From Lacticaseibacillus yichunensis (lineage in GTDB: Bacteria; Bacillota; Bacilli; Lactobacillales; Lactobacillaceae), in the NCBI RefSeq assembly GCF_003946405.1, contig NZ_RHOG01000018.1, positions 1-49,699 of the forward strand: a stretch of DNA of 49,699 nt, written 5' to 3'. Position numbers and translations under genes: made by a program. Below are positions 7,924 through 14,948 of this stretch, one piece after another; position 1 is the first letter of the stretch, and every line of letters starts with the position of its first letter. The notes beneath the pieces are model-generated. The model searched no databases. It worked only from the letters and a program-made list of their open reading frames with translations, and was not told the origin of the DNA.

Positions 7924-8673
7924 ATGCTTACAGAAGAAAGACAGCGCTATATTCTCGATCTGCTGCAACGCCAGCCGATCGTCAAATCCCAGGACCTCAT
8001 TCAGGCACTGGGCGCCAGCGAATCCACGATTCGCCGCGACCTGGCCGAGCTCGAAGCCGCGGGCCAGCTCCGCCGCGTCCATGGCGGCGCCGAGCGCGTG
8101 GCTTCCAGCGCCCCAGAGCCAAGCGTGCAGGAAAAAGCCACCCAGGCTCTGGCCGAAAAACAGGCGATCGCCAAGGCGGCGGCCGCGCTGGTCACCGCCC
8201 ACAGCACCGTTTTTCTCGATGCAGGCACCACGACTGCGCAGCTGATTCCGCTCCTTGCCGGCAAGGACGTCACGGTGGTCACCACCGGCGTCGACAATGC
8301 CAGCGCGCTGGCGGATTATCACATCACCGCGATCATGCTGGGCGGGCGCATCAAGTCCGCCACCAAAGCTGCGGTGGGCGCCGCGACCGTGATCGCATTG
8401 GAGTCGATGCATTTTGACTTCGCGTTCATCGGCGCCAATGGCATTCACCCGAAATACGGCATCACCACCCCGGACGAAGAGGAGGCGCACGTCAAACAAA
8501 CGGCGCTCGACCAAGCGCGTTCGGCTTATGTGCTGGCCGACCCCACCAAGTTCGGCCAGGTGAGCTTTGCAAAAATTGCCAAGCTCACGCGGGTTGCGAT
8601 CTTGACGACGCCACTGCAGACGCTTGCCGCATCGTATCAAGAATTCAAAAACATTCAGGAGGTCTCAAATTGA
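7924..8673 (+). CDS. fruR: DeoR-family transcriptional regulator of fructose utilisation
   Basis: This 249-residue repressor has an N-terminal DeoR helix-turn-helix (residues 1-57: MLTEERQRYILDLL, ESTIRRDLAELEAAG) and a C-terminal DeoRC sugar-phosphate sensor domain (DAGTTTAQL, GGRIKSATKAAVG, FIGANGIH, LADPTKFG). As the first gene of fruRKA it most likely represses the operon until fructose-1-phosphate accumulates. The ATG at 7924 fits the family start and the ribosome site GAGGTGAAG; an in-frame GTG at 7915 overlaps that site and is less likely. Its stop overlaps the TTG start of fruK. Confidence 0.93.
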   Translation: MLTEERQRYILDLLQRQPIVKSQDLIQALGASESTIRRDLAELEAAGQLRRVHGGAERVASSAPEPSVQEKATQALAEKQAIAKAAAALVTAHSTVFLDAGTTTAQLIPLLAGKDVTVVTTGVDNASALADYHITAIMLGGRIKSATKAAVGAATVIALESMHFDFAFIGANGIHPKYGITTPDEEEAHVKQTALDQARSAYVLADPTKFGQVSFAKIAKLTRVAILTTPLQTLAASYQEFKNIQEVSN

Positions 8674-9587
8674 TCTACTCGATCACACTTAACCCCTCGA
8701 TCGACTATGTGGTCACCAGCGACCAGCTTTTTCTGGGCCGCGTGAACCGGTTGACCGAAACCACCAAGCTCCCTGGTGGCAAGGGCATCAACGTCTCACG
8801 AATCTTGCAGGCGCTGGCCGTGCCCACAGTCGCACTGGGTTTTCTCGGTGGCTTCACCGGCGACTTTATCAAAAATGCCCTGAAGGCCGATGACCTGCCC
8901 TGCGATTTTACCCCGATCGCAGCCGACACCCGCATCAATGTGAAATTGCGGGCGGAAAGTGAAACGGAACTCAACGCCCCTGGCCCGCGCATCACAGACG
9001 ACGAACAGCGCGCCTTCATCACTGCGTTGACCGAGCGCCTGCAGCCAGGCGATGTCGTGGTGATGGCAGGCAGTCTCCCGCCGGACCTACCCGCCAGTTT
9101 TTACCGCGACCTGATTCCCGCCATTCACGCCGCGCAGGCCGAATTCGTGATCGACACGACTGGCCAAGCGTTGCTGGATACCTTGGCCGATCATCCGCTC
9201 GTGGTCAAACCCAATCATCACGAACTGGCCGCGCTCTTTGACGATGCCCCTTACCCGAGCATTGAGGCGACGGTGGTAGCGGGCCGCAAGCTCTTGACCC
9301 TCGGCGCGCAGCACGTGCTGGTCTCCATGGCCGGCAAAGGCGCGCTGCTCATCGAGGCGGACCGCGCGTATCACGGCAACACAAGGCCCCAGCAAGTGAT
9401 CAATTCGGTGGGCGCCGGCGATTCAATGCTAGCAGGCTTCACCGGCCGCCTCACAGCAGGCGCGACCCCACTTGAGGCGTTCAAGACCGCGCTGGCTTGC
9501 GGCTCGGCCACGGCGTACAGCCAGGACCTAGCCACCCGGGAAAAAATCGATGACGTTTTAGCAACTGTGACTGTGAAGGAAGTGTAA
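8670..9587 (+). CDS. fruK: 1-phosphofructokinase
   Basis: This 305-residue PfkB-family kinase phosphorylates fructose-1-phosphate to fructose-1,6-bisphosphate. It shows the N-terminal TLNPSIDY, the substrate motif LPGGKGINVSR, VKPNHHEL and the catalytic GAGDSMLAGF with the general-base Asp. The start is a TTG placed 7 nt after AGGAGG and overlapping the fruR TGA (TTGA), an unusual start that implies coupling. The next gene, the fructose PTS, follows after 7 bp. Confidence 0.96.
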   Translation: MIYSITLNPSIDYVVTSDQLFLGRVNRLTETTKLPGGKGINVSRILQALAVPTVALGFLGGFTGDFIKNALKADDLPCDFTPIAADTRINVKLRAESETELNAPGPRITDDEQRAFITALTERLQPGDVVVMAGSLPPDLPASFYRDLIPAIHAAQAEFVIDTTGQALLDTLADHPLVVKPNHHELAALFDDAPYPSIEATVVAGRKLLTLGAQHVLVSMAGKGALLIEADRAYHGNTRPQQVINSVGAGDSMLAGFTGRLTAGATPLEAFKTALACGSATAYSQDLATREKIDDVLATVTVKEV

Positions 9588-9594
9588 AAGGAAA

Positions 9595-11565
9595 ATGGAC
9601 ATTCGAGACTTACTGTTAAAAGATGCGATGATCATGGACCTCAAGGCAACGACAAAGGAAGCCGCGATCGACGAAATGGTCGACCGCTACGCCGAAGTCG
9701 GGGTGATCAACGACAAAGAGCTATACCGCAGTGATATTTTGAAGCGTGAAGCCGAATCCACGACCGGCATCGGGGATGGCATCGCGATGCCGCACGCCAA
9801 GGACAAGGCGGTCACCCGCGCCACGGTCCTTTTTGCAAAAAGTGACGCCGGCATCGACTTCAACTCGCTGGATGGCCAGCCAGTCTACCTGTTTTTCATG
9901 ATCGCCGCTCCAGAAGGCGCCAACAACGTGCATCTGCAGGCGCTATCCGCCCTGTCCTCCCTGTTGATCGACCCCGCGCTGATCGCCCAGCTGAAACAGG
10001 CCAAGACGCCGGATGACGTCCAGCAGCTGTTCGGCGCGGCCCAGGCCGCCAAAGACGCCAAGGAAGCCAAAGAGCAGGCGGAAGAAGCCGCGGCCCAGGC
10101 AACCACCAGTGGCACCATCGTTCAGCCAACCGCAACGACCGACACTAAGCCATACATCGTCGCGGTGACCGCCTGCCCGACCGGTATCGCGCATACTTAC
10201 ATGGCCGAGGCCGCACTGAAAGAGACAGCCGAGAAAATGGGCGTCGCGATCAAGGTCGAGACCAACGGCTCAGAAGGCGTCAAGCATCACTTGAGCCAGG
10301 CCGACATCCAAAATGCGGTCGGCGTCATCATCGCAGCCGACAAAAAAGTCGACATGGATCGATTCGCGGGCAAGCATCTGATCAACCGCCCCGTGATCGA
10401 TGGCATCAAGAAGCCGCAGGAACTCATTCAAGAGACCCTCGACGAAAAAGGCGCGATCTATCAGGCGGCCGGCGACGGTGCCGCTGCACCAGCCGATGAC
10501 GGCACCAAGAAATCCGTTTGGAACCGCATCTACCAGGACCTGATGAATGGCGTGTCCAACATGTTGCCATTCGTTGTCGGCGGCGGCATCATCATGGCCG
10601 TTTCCTTCATCTTCGAAAACTGGCTCGGCGCCAAATCACTGGCCTTCACCTTCACCAACAGCGTCGGCAATTACGCCTTCAACCTGCTCGTCCCGGTGCT
10701 GGCGGCTTACATCGCGGTCTCGATCGGCGACCGGCCGGCGTTGATGCCCGGGTTCGTCGGTGGGATGATGGCCACCCAAGCCACCGCTTCGATTCTGCAC
10801 GGGCAAAACGCAGCCGGGTTCCTTGGGGGCCTGGTGGCTGGCTTTACCGCTGGCTGGTTGATCATCGGGCTGAAAAAACTGCTCGCCAACACACCAAAAT
10901 CCCTCGATGGCCTCAAAACGATTCTGTTTTACCCAGTCCTCGGCCTGTTTTTGATCGGCACCATCATGTACTTCATCGTCAACCCGATCTTCGCGGCCAT
11001 CAACGGCGCGCTGATCTCCTGGCTTGAAAGCATGGGCACCGGCAACGCCGTCATTCTCGGCGTGATCTTGGCGGCAATGATGAGCATCGACATGGGCGGC
11101 CCCTTCAACAAGGCGGCCTACACCTTTGCCATCGGCGTTTTCCAGTCTTCCTCAACCGGAACCACGCTTGGGGATGGCCGCTGGATGGCCGCGGTCATGA
11201 TTGGCGGCATGATTCCGCCGCTGGCCATCGCCTTGGCCTCCACCTTCTTCCCGGCAAAATTCACCGAACAGGAACGCAGCGCGGGTCTTTCCAATTATGT
11301 ACTGGGCCTGACCTTCATCACTGAAGGCGCGATTCCATTCGCCGCAACGGATCCGCTGCATATCATCGGCAGTTCCGTCATCGGCTCCGCCATCGCGGGC
11401 GGCCTGACGCAACTTTGGCACGTCAATGTCCCGGCTCCCCACGGCGGGATCGTCACCTTGCTTTTGACGAACAACCCACTGGGCTTCATCGGCGCGCTGG
11501 TGATCGGCGCCGTGATCGCCGGCTTGATTCTTGGCATCTGGCGGCCAGTGGCAAAAGAAGCATAA
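9595..11565 (+). CDS. fruA: PTS fructose transporter subunit EIIABC
   Basis: This 656-residue protein imports fructose and delivers fructose-1-phosphate for FruK. EIIA covers residues 1-150 with phospho-His67 (GDGIAMPHAKD). An Ala/Glu/Lys-rich linker follows. EIIB covers about 185-285 with phospho-Cys194 (VTACPTGIAHTYMAE). The membrane EIIC domain covers about 310-656 (NGVSNMLPFVVGGG, GFVGGMMA, MDMGGPFNKAAY, TEGAIPFA). Domain order A-B-C and length are those of lactobacillar FruA. The ribosome site AAAGGAAA is close to the ATG. The operon ends at the bidirectional terminator downstream. Confidence 0.97.
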   Translation: MDIRDLLLKDAMIMDLKATTKEAAIDEMVDRYAEVGVINDKELYRSDILKREAESTTGIGDGIAMPHAKDKAVTRATVLFAKSDAGIDFNSLDGQPVYLFFMIAAPEGANNVHLQALSALSSLLIDPALIAQLKQAKTPDDVQQLFGAAQAAKDAKEAKEQAEEAAAQATTSGTIVQPTATTDTKPYIVAVTACPTGIAHTYMAEAALKETAEKMGVAIKVETNGSEGVKHHLSQADIQNAVGVIIAADKKVDMDRFAGKHLINRPVIDGIKKPQELIQETLDEKGAIYQAAGDGAAAPADDGTKKSVWNRIYQDLMNGVSNMLPFVVGGGIIMAVSFIFENWLGAKSLAFTFTNSVGNYAFNLLVPVLAAYIAVSIGDRPALMPGFVGGMMATQATASILHGQNAAGFLGGLVAGFTAGWLIIGLKKLLANTPKSLDGLKTILFYPVLGLFLIGTIMYFIVNPIFAAINGALISWLESMGTGNAVILGVILAAMMSIDMGGPFNKAAYTFAIGVFQSSSTGTTLGDGRWMAAVMIGGMIPPLAIALASTFFPAKFTEQERSAGLSNYVLGLTFITEGAIPFAATDPLHIIGSSVIGSAIAGGLTQLWHVNVPAPHGGIVTLLLTNNPLGFIGALVIGAVIAGLILGIWRPVAKEA

Positions 11566-11591
11566 GTTTGGTCGTAAAATAAGTTTGGTTA

Positions 11592-11658
11592 CAAAAAAAA
11601 GAGGCAGGATGCTTCGTCGCTCGCAGTAGTTGCGCGACGAGACAGCCTGCCTCTTTGT
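11592..11658. terminator. bidirectional terminator between fruA and the DHA2 exporter
   Basis: AAAGAGGCAGG pairs with CCTGCCTCTTT, with an inner stem TTCGTCGC/GCGACGA. An eight-A run on the left serves as the T-run for leftward transcripts and CTCTTTGTTTTG serves rightward ones. It separates converging genes. Just before it, ATAAGTTTGGT occurs twice, 16 bp apart. Confidence 0.9.
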
Positions 11659-11663
11659 TTTGA

Positions 11664-13139
11664 TTAAGAATTTGCGAGCTTGTGAGCCGAGTCGGCGTTC
11701 GAGTCACCTCCTGGCACTGCCCCGCGTGCCTGCCACAACGGCACCATTTTCGCTAGCACCACCACGGCAATCAGCGCCAATGCGGCTGCGACCAGCATTG
11801 CGGTGTGCATGCCGGCGATGAACCACCCAGGCTGCGCGTTCGGAAACGTCACGATGCGCCGCCCCGCCACCGCGGACATGCGCGCAAACAAAATGGTCGA
11901 CGCGACACTGGTTCCTGCCACCATGCCTAAATTCCGCGCCAGCGCGTTGAAACTGCCGGCAATCCCCAACTCATTTTTCGGCACGACCGACATCACTAAG
12001 TCGCCGATCGGGGATTGGAAGATCCCGCTGCCGAGGCCCAAGACGATCACGACCGCAGCGAACCGCCATAATGGCGAGGCGGCGTCGACCAGCAGATACC
12101 CGGCGCTGCCGCCAGCGATCAGGGCTGCCCCGATCAGCGCCACTCCCGCCGCGTTGAACCGATCCGCGAGCCAGCCGCCTAGCGGTGCCGCCAGCGTCAT
12201 CATCAACGGATACAGCGTCAGGAGCGCTCCCGCCCCACCTGGTCCAAGTCCGCGCGCATCTTCTAGGTAAAATGGCATCAGCACGGTGGTGAAAAATTGC
12301 ACCATGAATACTAGAAAAACCGCCAGCACTCCGAGTGAAAACAGCCGGTTCTTGAAGATCGTCAGCGGCAGAAGCGGCCCCGGGTGCACGCGCTCCGTCA
12401 GCAGGAAAAGAATCAACGCGGCGCCTGCCACTAACAGGAGGGTGAGCACGATCGGCGACGAAAACCCGCGCGATTGACTCAAATTAAGGCCCCAAAATCC
12501 CGCGGCGATCGCGATGGCCTGGGTCAAAATGCCCAGCCAGTCAAGCGCTTTGGCCGCGGCCGCGCCAACCGCTGCCCCATTGCCCATCGCCCACACCGCA
12601 AGCGCCAGCGCGATCAGGCCAAACGGGACATTCAGCCAGAAGATCACCGGCCAGCTCGCCACGGCCAACACCAACCCGCCGACACTGGGCCCCGCCACCG
12701 CGCCCAGCGCGACAAAGGTGCCGACAAAGCCCATCGCCCGCCCGCGTTCCTTGGCCTCAAAGCTCGCGGTCACGATGCCATACGTATTCGCCAACGTCAT
12801 TGCTGCGCCAGTTGCCTGGACCACGCGCGCCGCCAGCAGGAAATAAAAGCCCAAGTTGATGCCCGCCATCACCGAGCCGAGGATGAAGACCGCCGTCCCC
12901 CATTTAAAAATACGCGGTTTGCCGATCAGATCCCCCATTTTTCCAAATGGCAGGAGCAGGGCACTGACCACGATCAGATAGATCGAAGTCGCCCACACCA
13001 TTTGGCTGGCCGGCACGTTCAGGCTCTTGGCCATCACCGGCACCGCGATATTCACCACCGAACTGTCCAGATTCGTCATGAAAGCGAAAAAGCCCAGCGC
13101 CGTCAGCGCCCACCAGCGCCGATCTGTGCGTACATCCAT
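11664..13139 (-). CDS. DHA2-family MFS multidrug exporter (EmrB/QacA type)
   Basis: This 491-residue proton-coupled exporter has about 14 predicted membrane spans. It shows the DHA motif NLDSSVVNIAVPVMAKSL in span 1, motif A GKMGDLIGKPRIF after span 2, and motif C-like GAVAGPSVGGLV in span 5. Length and topology match DHA2 drug exporters; substrates cannot be predicted. The start at 13139 follows AGGGGGAT; a longer frame upstream runs through the promoter. No regulator gene adjoins it, but an inverted repeat overlaps its -10. Confidence 0.9.
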   Translation of the reverse strand: MDVRTDRRWWALTALGFFAFMTNLDSSVVNIAVPVMAKSLNVPASQMVWATSIYLIVVSALLLPFGKMGDLIGKPRIFKWGTAVFILGSVMAGINLGFYFLLAARVVQATGAAMTLANTYGIVTASFEAKERGRAMGFVGTFVALGAVAGPSVGGLVLAVASWPVIFWLNVPFGLIALALAVWAMGNGAAVGAAAAKALDWLGILTQAIAIAAGFWGLNLSQSRGFSSPIVLTLLLVAGAALILFLLTERVHPGPLLPLTIFKNRLFSLGVLAVFLVFMVQFFTTVLMPFYLEDARGLGPGGAGALLTLYPLMMTLAAPLGGWLADRFNAAGVALIGAALIAGGSAGYLLVDAASPLWRFAAVVIVLGLGSGIFQSPIGDLVMSVVPKNELGIAGSFNALARNLGMVAGTSVASTILFARMSAVAGRRIVTFPNAQPGWFIAGMHTAMLVAAALALIAVVVLAKMVPLWQARGAVPGGDSNADSAHKLANS

Positions 13140-13161
13140 CGGAATCCCCCCTCTTCTTATG

Positions 13162-13188
13162 ATTATACGAGCGTTTGTGAAAACTCGT
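13162..13188 (-). promoter_or_regulatory. -10 box and overlapping inverted repeat of the exporter gene
   Basis: On the minus strand TATAAT lies at 13167-13162. Directly upstream is the imperfect inverted repeat ACGAG...CTCGT with inner GTTT/AAAC (13167-13188). The position fits a repressor site of TetR or MarR type, but the regulator is not visible. Confidence 0.4.
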
Positions 13189-13212
13189 TGCGATTTGGCT
13201 TGCAAGCTGAGT

Positions 13213-13318
13213 TGACGCGGTTTTGCCAGCGTCTGGCAGCGTCGCGTGACGCGGTTTTGCCGATAGTGGGCAGCGTCGCGTAAGGCAGTTTGCCTGCCAT
13301 TTCTGCAGGCGCCGCGTC
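13213..13318. repeat. tandem 34-bp palindromic repeat, two good copies and one decayed
   Basis: Copies at 13213-13246 and 13247-13280 both start TGACGCGGTTTTGCC and end GGCAGCGTCGCG. Each can fold: GACGC pairs with GCGTC, and an inner TGCCAG/CTGGCA (copy 1) or TGCC/GGCA (copy 2). A degenerate third copy follows to about 13318, where GCCTGC pairs with GCAGGC. The array lies in the 290-bp gap between divergent promoters and resembles REP/BIME-type intergenic repeats. Confidence 0.75.
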
Positions 13319-13430
13319 ACGATTTTCACCAGCCGGCCAATTCGCGATGACACGCGAGACTTCTGACTGTTTTCTTCCCAGCCAGACGGGTATACTATCG
13401 TTATGACTTTATTAAGGAAAGGGATCTGAA

Positions 13431-13967
13431 ATGGCAGAGATCGAATACGACGCAATGGGCGCCCATGAAGCGGAAGCAAAGGCATACTTTATTGAGCACT
13501 GGGGGTCCGACAGCCTGATCATCTCGGCAGGCGACTATCATTTCGACGACCTCAACGGGTTGGTCGCGCTGGAAGACGGGCAAGTGGTCGGCCTCCTCAC
13601 CTACGCCGTGCACGGTAATGCGATGGCCGTCGTCTCACTGAACTCAATTCGCAACGGCCGCGGCATCGGCAAAGAGCTCCTGGCCCTGGCAGAAGACATG
13701 GCCCGCGGACTCGGCGAAACGAAGATGATGGTCTCGATCATGAATGATAACATGCAGGCGCTCGGCTTTTTCCAGCGCCAAGGGTATCGCATGGCCAAGA
13801 TCTTGCGTGGCTCCCTGGACATGGCGCGCCAACGCAAGCCCGAGATTCCGCTAGTCGGCATGGACGACATTCCGCTTCACGATGAGGTCCTGCTGTCCAA
13901 AGTCTTGCCACAAGACGTGCCCCTCGATATTCCGCCAGTTCCGGTCACGCCGGAAAGCGACGACTAA
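13431..13967 (+). CDS. GNAT-family N-acetyltransferase
   Basis: This 178-residue protein has a GNAT fold over about residues 20-130. Motif A is SIRNGRGIGKELLALAEDMA, the acetyl-CoA pyrophosphate loop, followed by MVSIMNDNMQALGFFQRQGY, the motif B region found in small-molecule or amino-group acetyltransferases. The C-terminal 45 residues are acidic and probably disordered. The acceptor is unknown. The ribosome site is AAGGAAAGGGAT, and TATACT at 13391 is a likely -10. The next promoter starts 8 bp past the stop, so it is probably monocistronic. Confidence 0.85.
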   Translation: MAEIEYDAMGAHEAEAKAYFIEHWGSDSLIISAGDYHFDDLNGLVALEDGQVVGLLTYAVHGNAMAVVSLNSIRNGRGIGKELLALAEDMARGLGETKMMVSIMNDNMQALGFFQRQGYRMAKILRGSLDMARQRKPEIPLVGMDDIPLHDEVLLSKVLPQDVPLDIPPVPVTPESDD

Positions 13968-13974
13968 AACAGGG

Positions 13975-14003
13975 TTGTCCTGACGGCGCTTCCATGATAA
14001 GAT
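13975..14003 (+). promoter_or_regulatory. promoter of the SMR exporter leader
   Basis: TTGTCC (13975-13980) is followed by a 17-bp spacer and TAAGAT (13998-14003). It lies just past the GNAT stop and would start a leader of about 150 nt ahead of the SMR gene. Confidence 0.6.
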
Positions 14004-14007
14004 AACA

Positions 14008-14090
14008 GCATCACAGATAAACTATCGCCGGATAGTCAGCATCAGCGCCTTCCCTTAGGCTAAATGGGAAGGTGCTGATGCTATTTTTTT
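14008..14090 (+). ncRNA. RNA attenuator upstream of the SMR exporter, candidate guanidine riboswitch
   Basis: The leader holds hairpin P1 (ACTATC-GCCG-GATAGT, 14021-14036) directly followed by a 17-bp stem with one G-U pair (14038-14054 with 14066-14082, loop TTAGGCTAAAT), then seven T. That is a terminator in front of the coding region, behind its own promoter. GCC of the P1 loop can pair with GGC of the terminator loop, so a kissing-loop switch is possible. An SMR exporter gene follows. From memory this two-hairpin/terminator layout resembles guanidine-IV (mepA motif) riboswitches, and some SMR proteins export guanidinium. The alternative is that the hairpin is only the terminator of the GNAT gene. 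Confidence 0.5.
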
Positions 14091-14156
14091 GCGAAAAATC
14101 GCGGCGTGCATCGCTGCTCGGCGGCGTTTTCGGCGATGCCAAGAGGAGGAAATACA

Positions 14157-14477
14157 ATGGCTTGGTTCACATTGATTTTAGCGGGATTATTCGAATGTTT
14201 CTGGGCAACGATGCTCAAGCTCAGTCAGTGCTTTTCCGTGTTGCGCTTCTCGGTGCTCACGGTGCTCGGGATGATTGCGAGTTTTCTGCTGCTCGCCCAT
14301 GCGACACGCACGCTGCCCCTGTCGCTGGCTTACCCGATCTGGACGGGCATTGGCGCAGTGGGAGCGGTGCTCATCGGCGTCCTGTGGTTCGGCGACCGAC
14401 TGACGCCTGCCACGTGGTTCTTTGTGGCACTGTTGTTGATCGGCATCGTGGGCCTAAAGCTGGCGAGTCACGCCTGA
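14157..14477 (+). CDS. small multidrug resistance (SMR) family exporter, possibly guanidinium
   Basis: This 106-residue protein has four membrane spans. The essential Glu13 lies in GLFECFWATMLK of span 1, and PLSLAYPIWTGIGAVGAVLIG in span 3 is shown to mark the SMR signature. SMR dimers exchange protons for small cations; subtypes export quaternary ammonium compounds (Qac) or guanidinium (Gdx/SugE). I cannot separate the subtypes with certainty, but a single SMR gene behind an RNA attenuator favours the guanidinium type. The ATG at 14157 follows AGGAGGAAA; an upstream in-frame start at 14106 lies inside the leader. Confidence 0.88.
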   Translation: MAWFTLILAGLFECFWATMLKLSQCFSVLRFSVLTVLGMIASFLLLAHATRTLPLSLAYPIWTGIGAVGAVLIGVLWFGDRLTPATWFFVALLLIGIVGLKLASHA

Positions 14478-14484
14478 TTTGGAA

Positions 14485-14821
14485 AATAAGTACAACAAAC
14501 AGGCCGCCGAGACCCAAATTTTTCGCCAGCCTGTTTGGTGCTGGAGCGGCGCGGTTCTCCCCCTTCCCCTTGGGTACAGGAAAGAACCCCGTCTCATCAC
14601 TATTCAATTACCATCGCGCGGTATGTACCCCGGCCGCTGGCTTAGTACTCCGGACTTCCCGACTCACGTGCATTGATGGTAGGAGGCAGCCCATGCTCCC
14701 TAATGTCTGATCTAGAACACCATCAATGGTTGCGAGCCGCAAAGGAGCCGGCCGTTCGTCGCTTTTGCCTGGCAGATCAATGACATGCCTGCCGCCAGGT
14801 GCGAGCTTCTAAACTTTTAGT
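14485..14821 (-). ncRNA. candidate structured non-coding RNA gene, family not recognised
   Basis: This 460-bp gap holds no credible ORF but reads as an RNA gene on the minus strand. It has a strong promoter (next entry) and ends in a hairpin CAAACAGGC/GCCTGTTTG (14496-14537) followed by a T-rich tail. Inside are long stems: CATTGATGG with CCATCAATG enclosing GGAG/CTCC (about 14673-14731), CCTGGC with GCCAGG, and GGTTCT with AGAACC. I checked for hallmark sequences of RNase P RNA, tmRNA, SRP RNA, 5S rRNA and common riboswitches and saw none. 6S RNA cannot be excluded by eye. Confidence 0.5.
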
Positions 14822-14827
14822 AAGTGA

Positions 14828-14857
14828 AGTATAGATCCGACTATTTATTTTTGTCAA
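14828..14857 (-). promoter_or_regulatory. strong promoter for the candidate RNA gene
   Basis: On the minus strand TTGACA (14857-14852), an 18-bp AT-rich spacer and TATACT (14833-14828) form one of the best promoter matches in the window. It reads away from uvrC into a region without an ORF. A weak cre-like sequence (TGAAAGCGCC...) lies immediately upstream. Confidence 0.75.
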
Positions 14858-14881
14858 GTAGGCGCTTTCAATTTTTTTGCA

Positions 14882-14927
14882 CAAAAATACGCGGCGGCCC
14901 AGTCACTTTTCTGAGCCACCGCGTATT
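14882..14927 (-). terminator. intrinsic terminator of uvrC
   Basis: ATACGCGG-C-GGCC pairs with a matching GGC-CACCGCGTAT arm; five T follow on the minus strand. It lies 22 bp past the uvrC stop. Confidence 0.9.
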
Positions 14928-14948
14928 CTATTGATAGTCGCAAACAAG

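Noticed and set aside
13213-13318. CRISPR array
   Set aside because: Only two good repeats, directly abutting with no spacers.
14485-14821. T-box, RNase P RNA or tmRNA reading of the candidate RNA gene
   Set aside because: A GGTAC...ACCGCG stretch recalls a T-box, but there is no same-strand gene downstream and no GAGGAAAGTCC, ACAGAA or tRNA-like ends for the other two.
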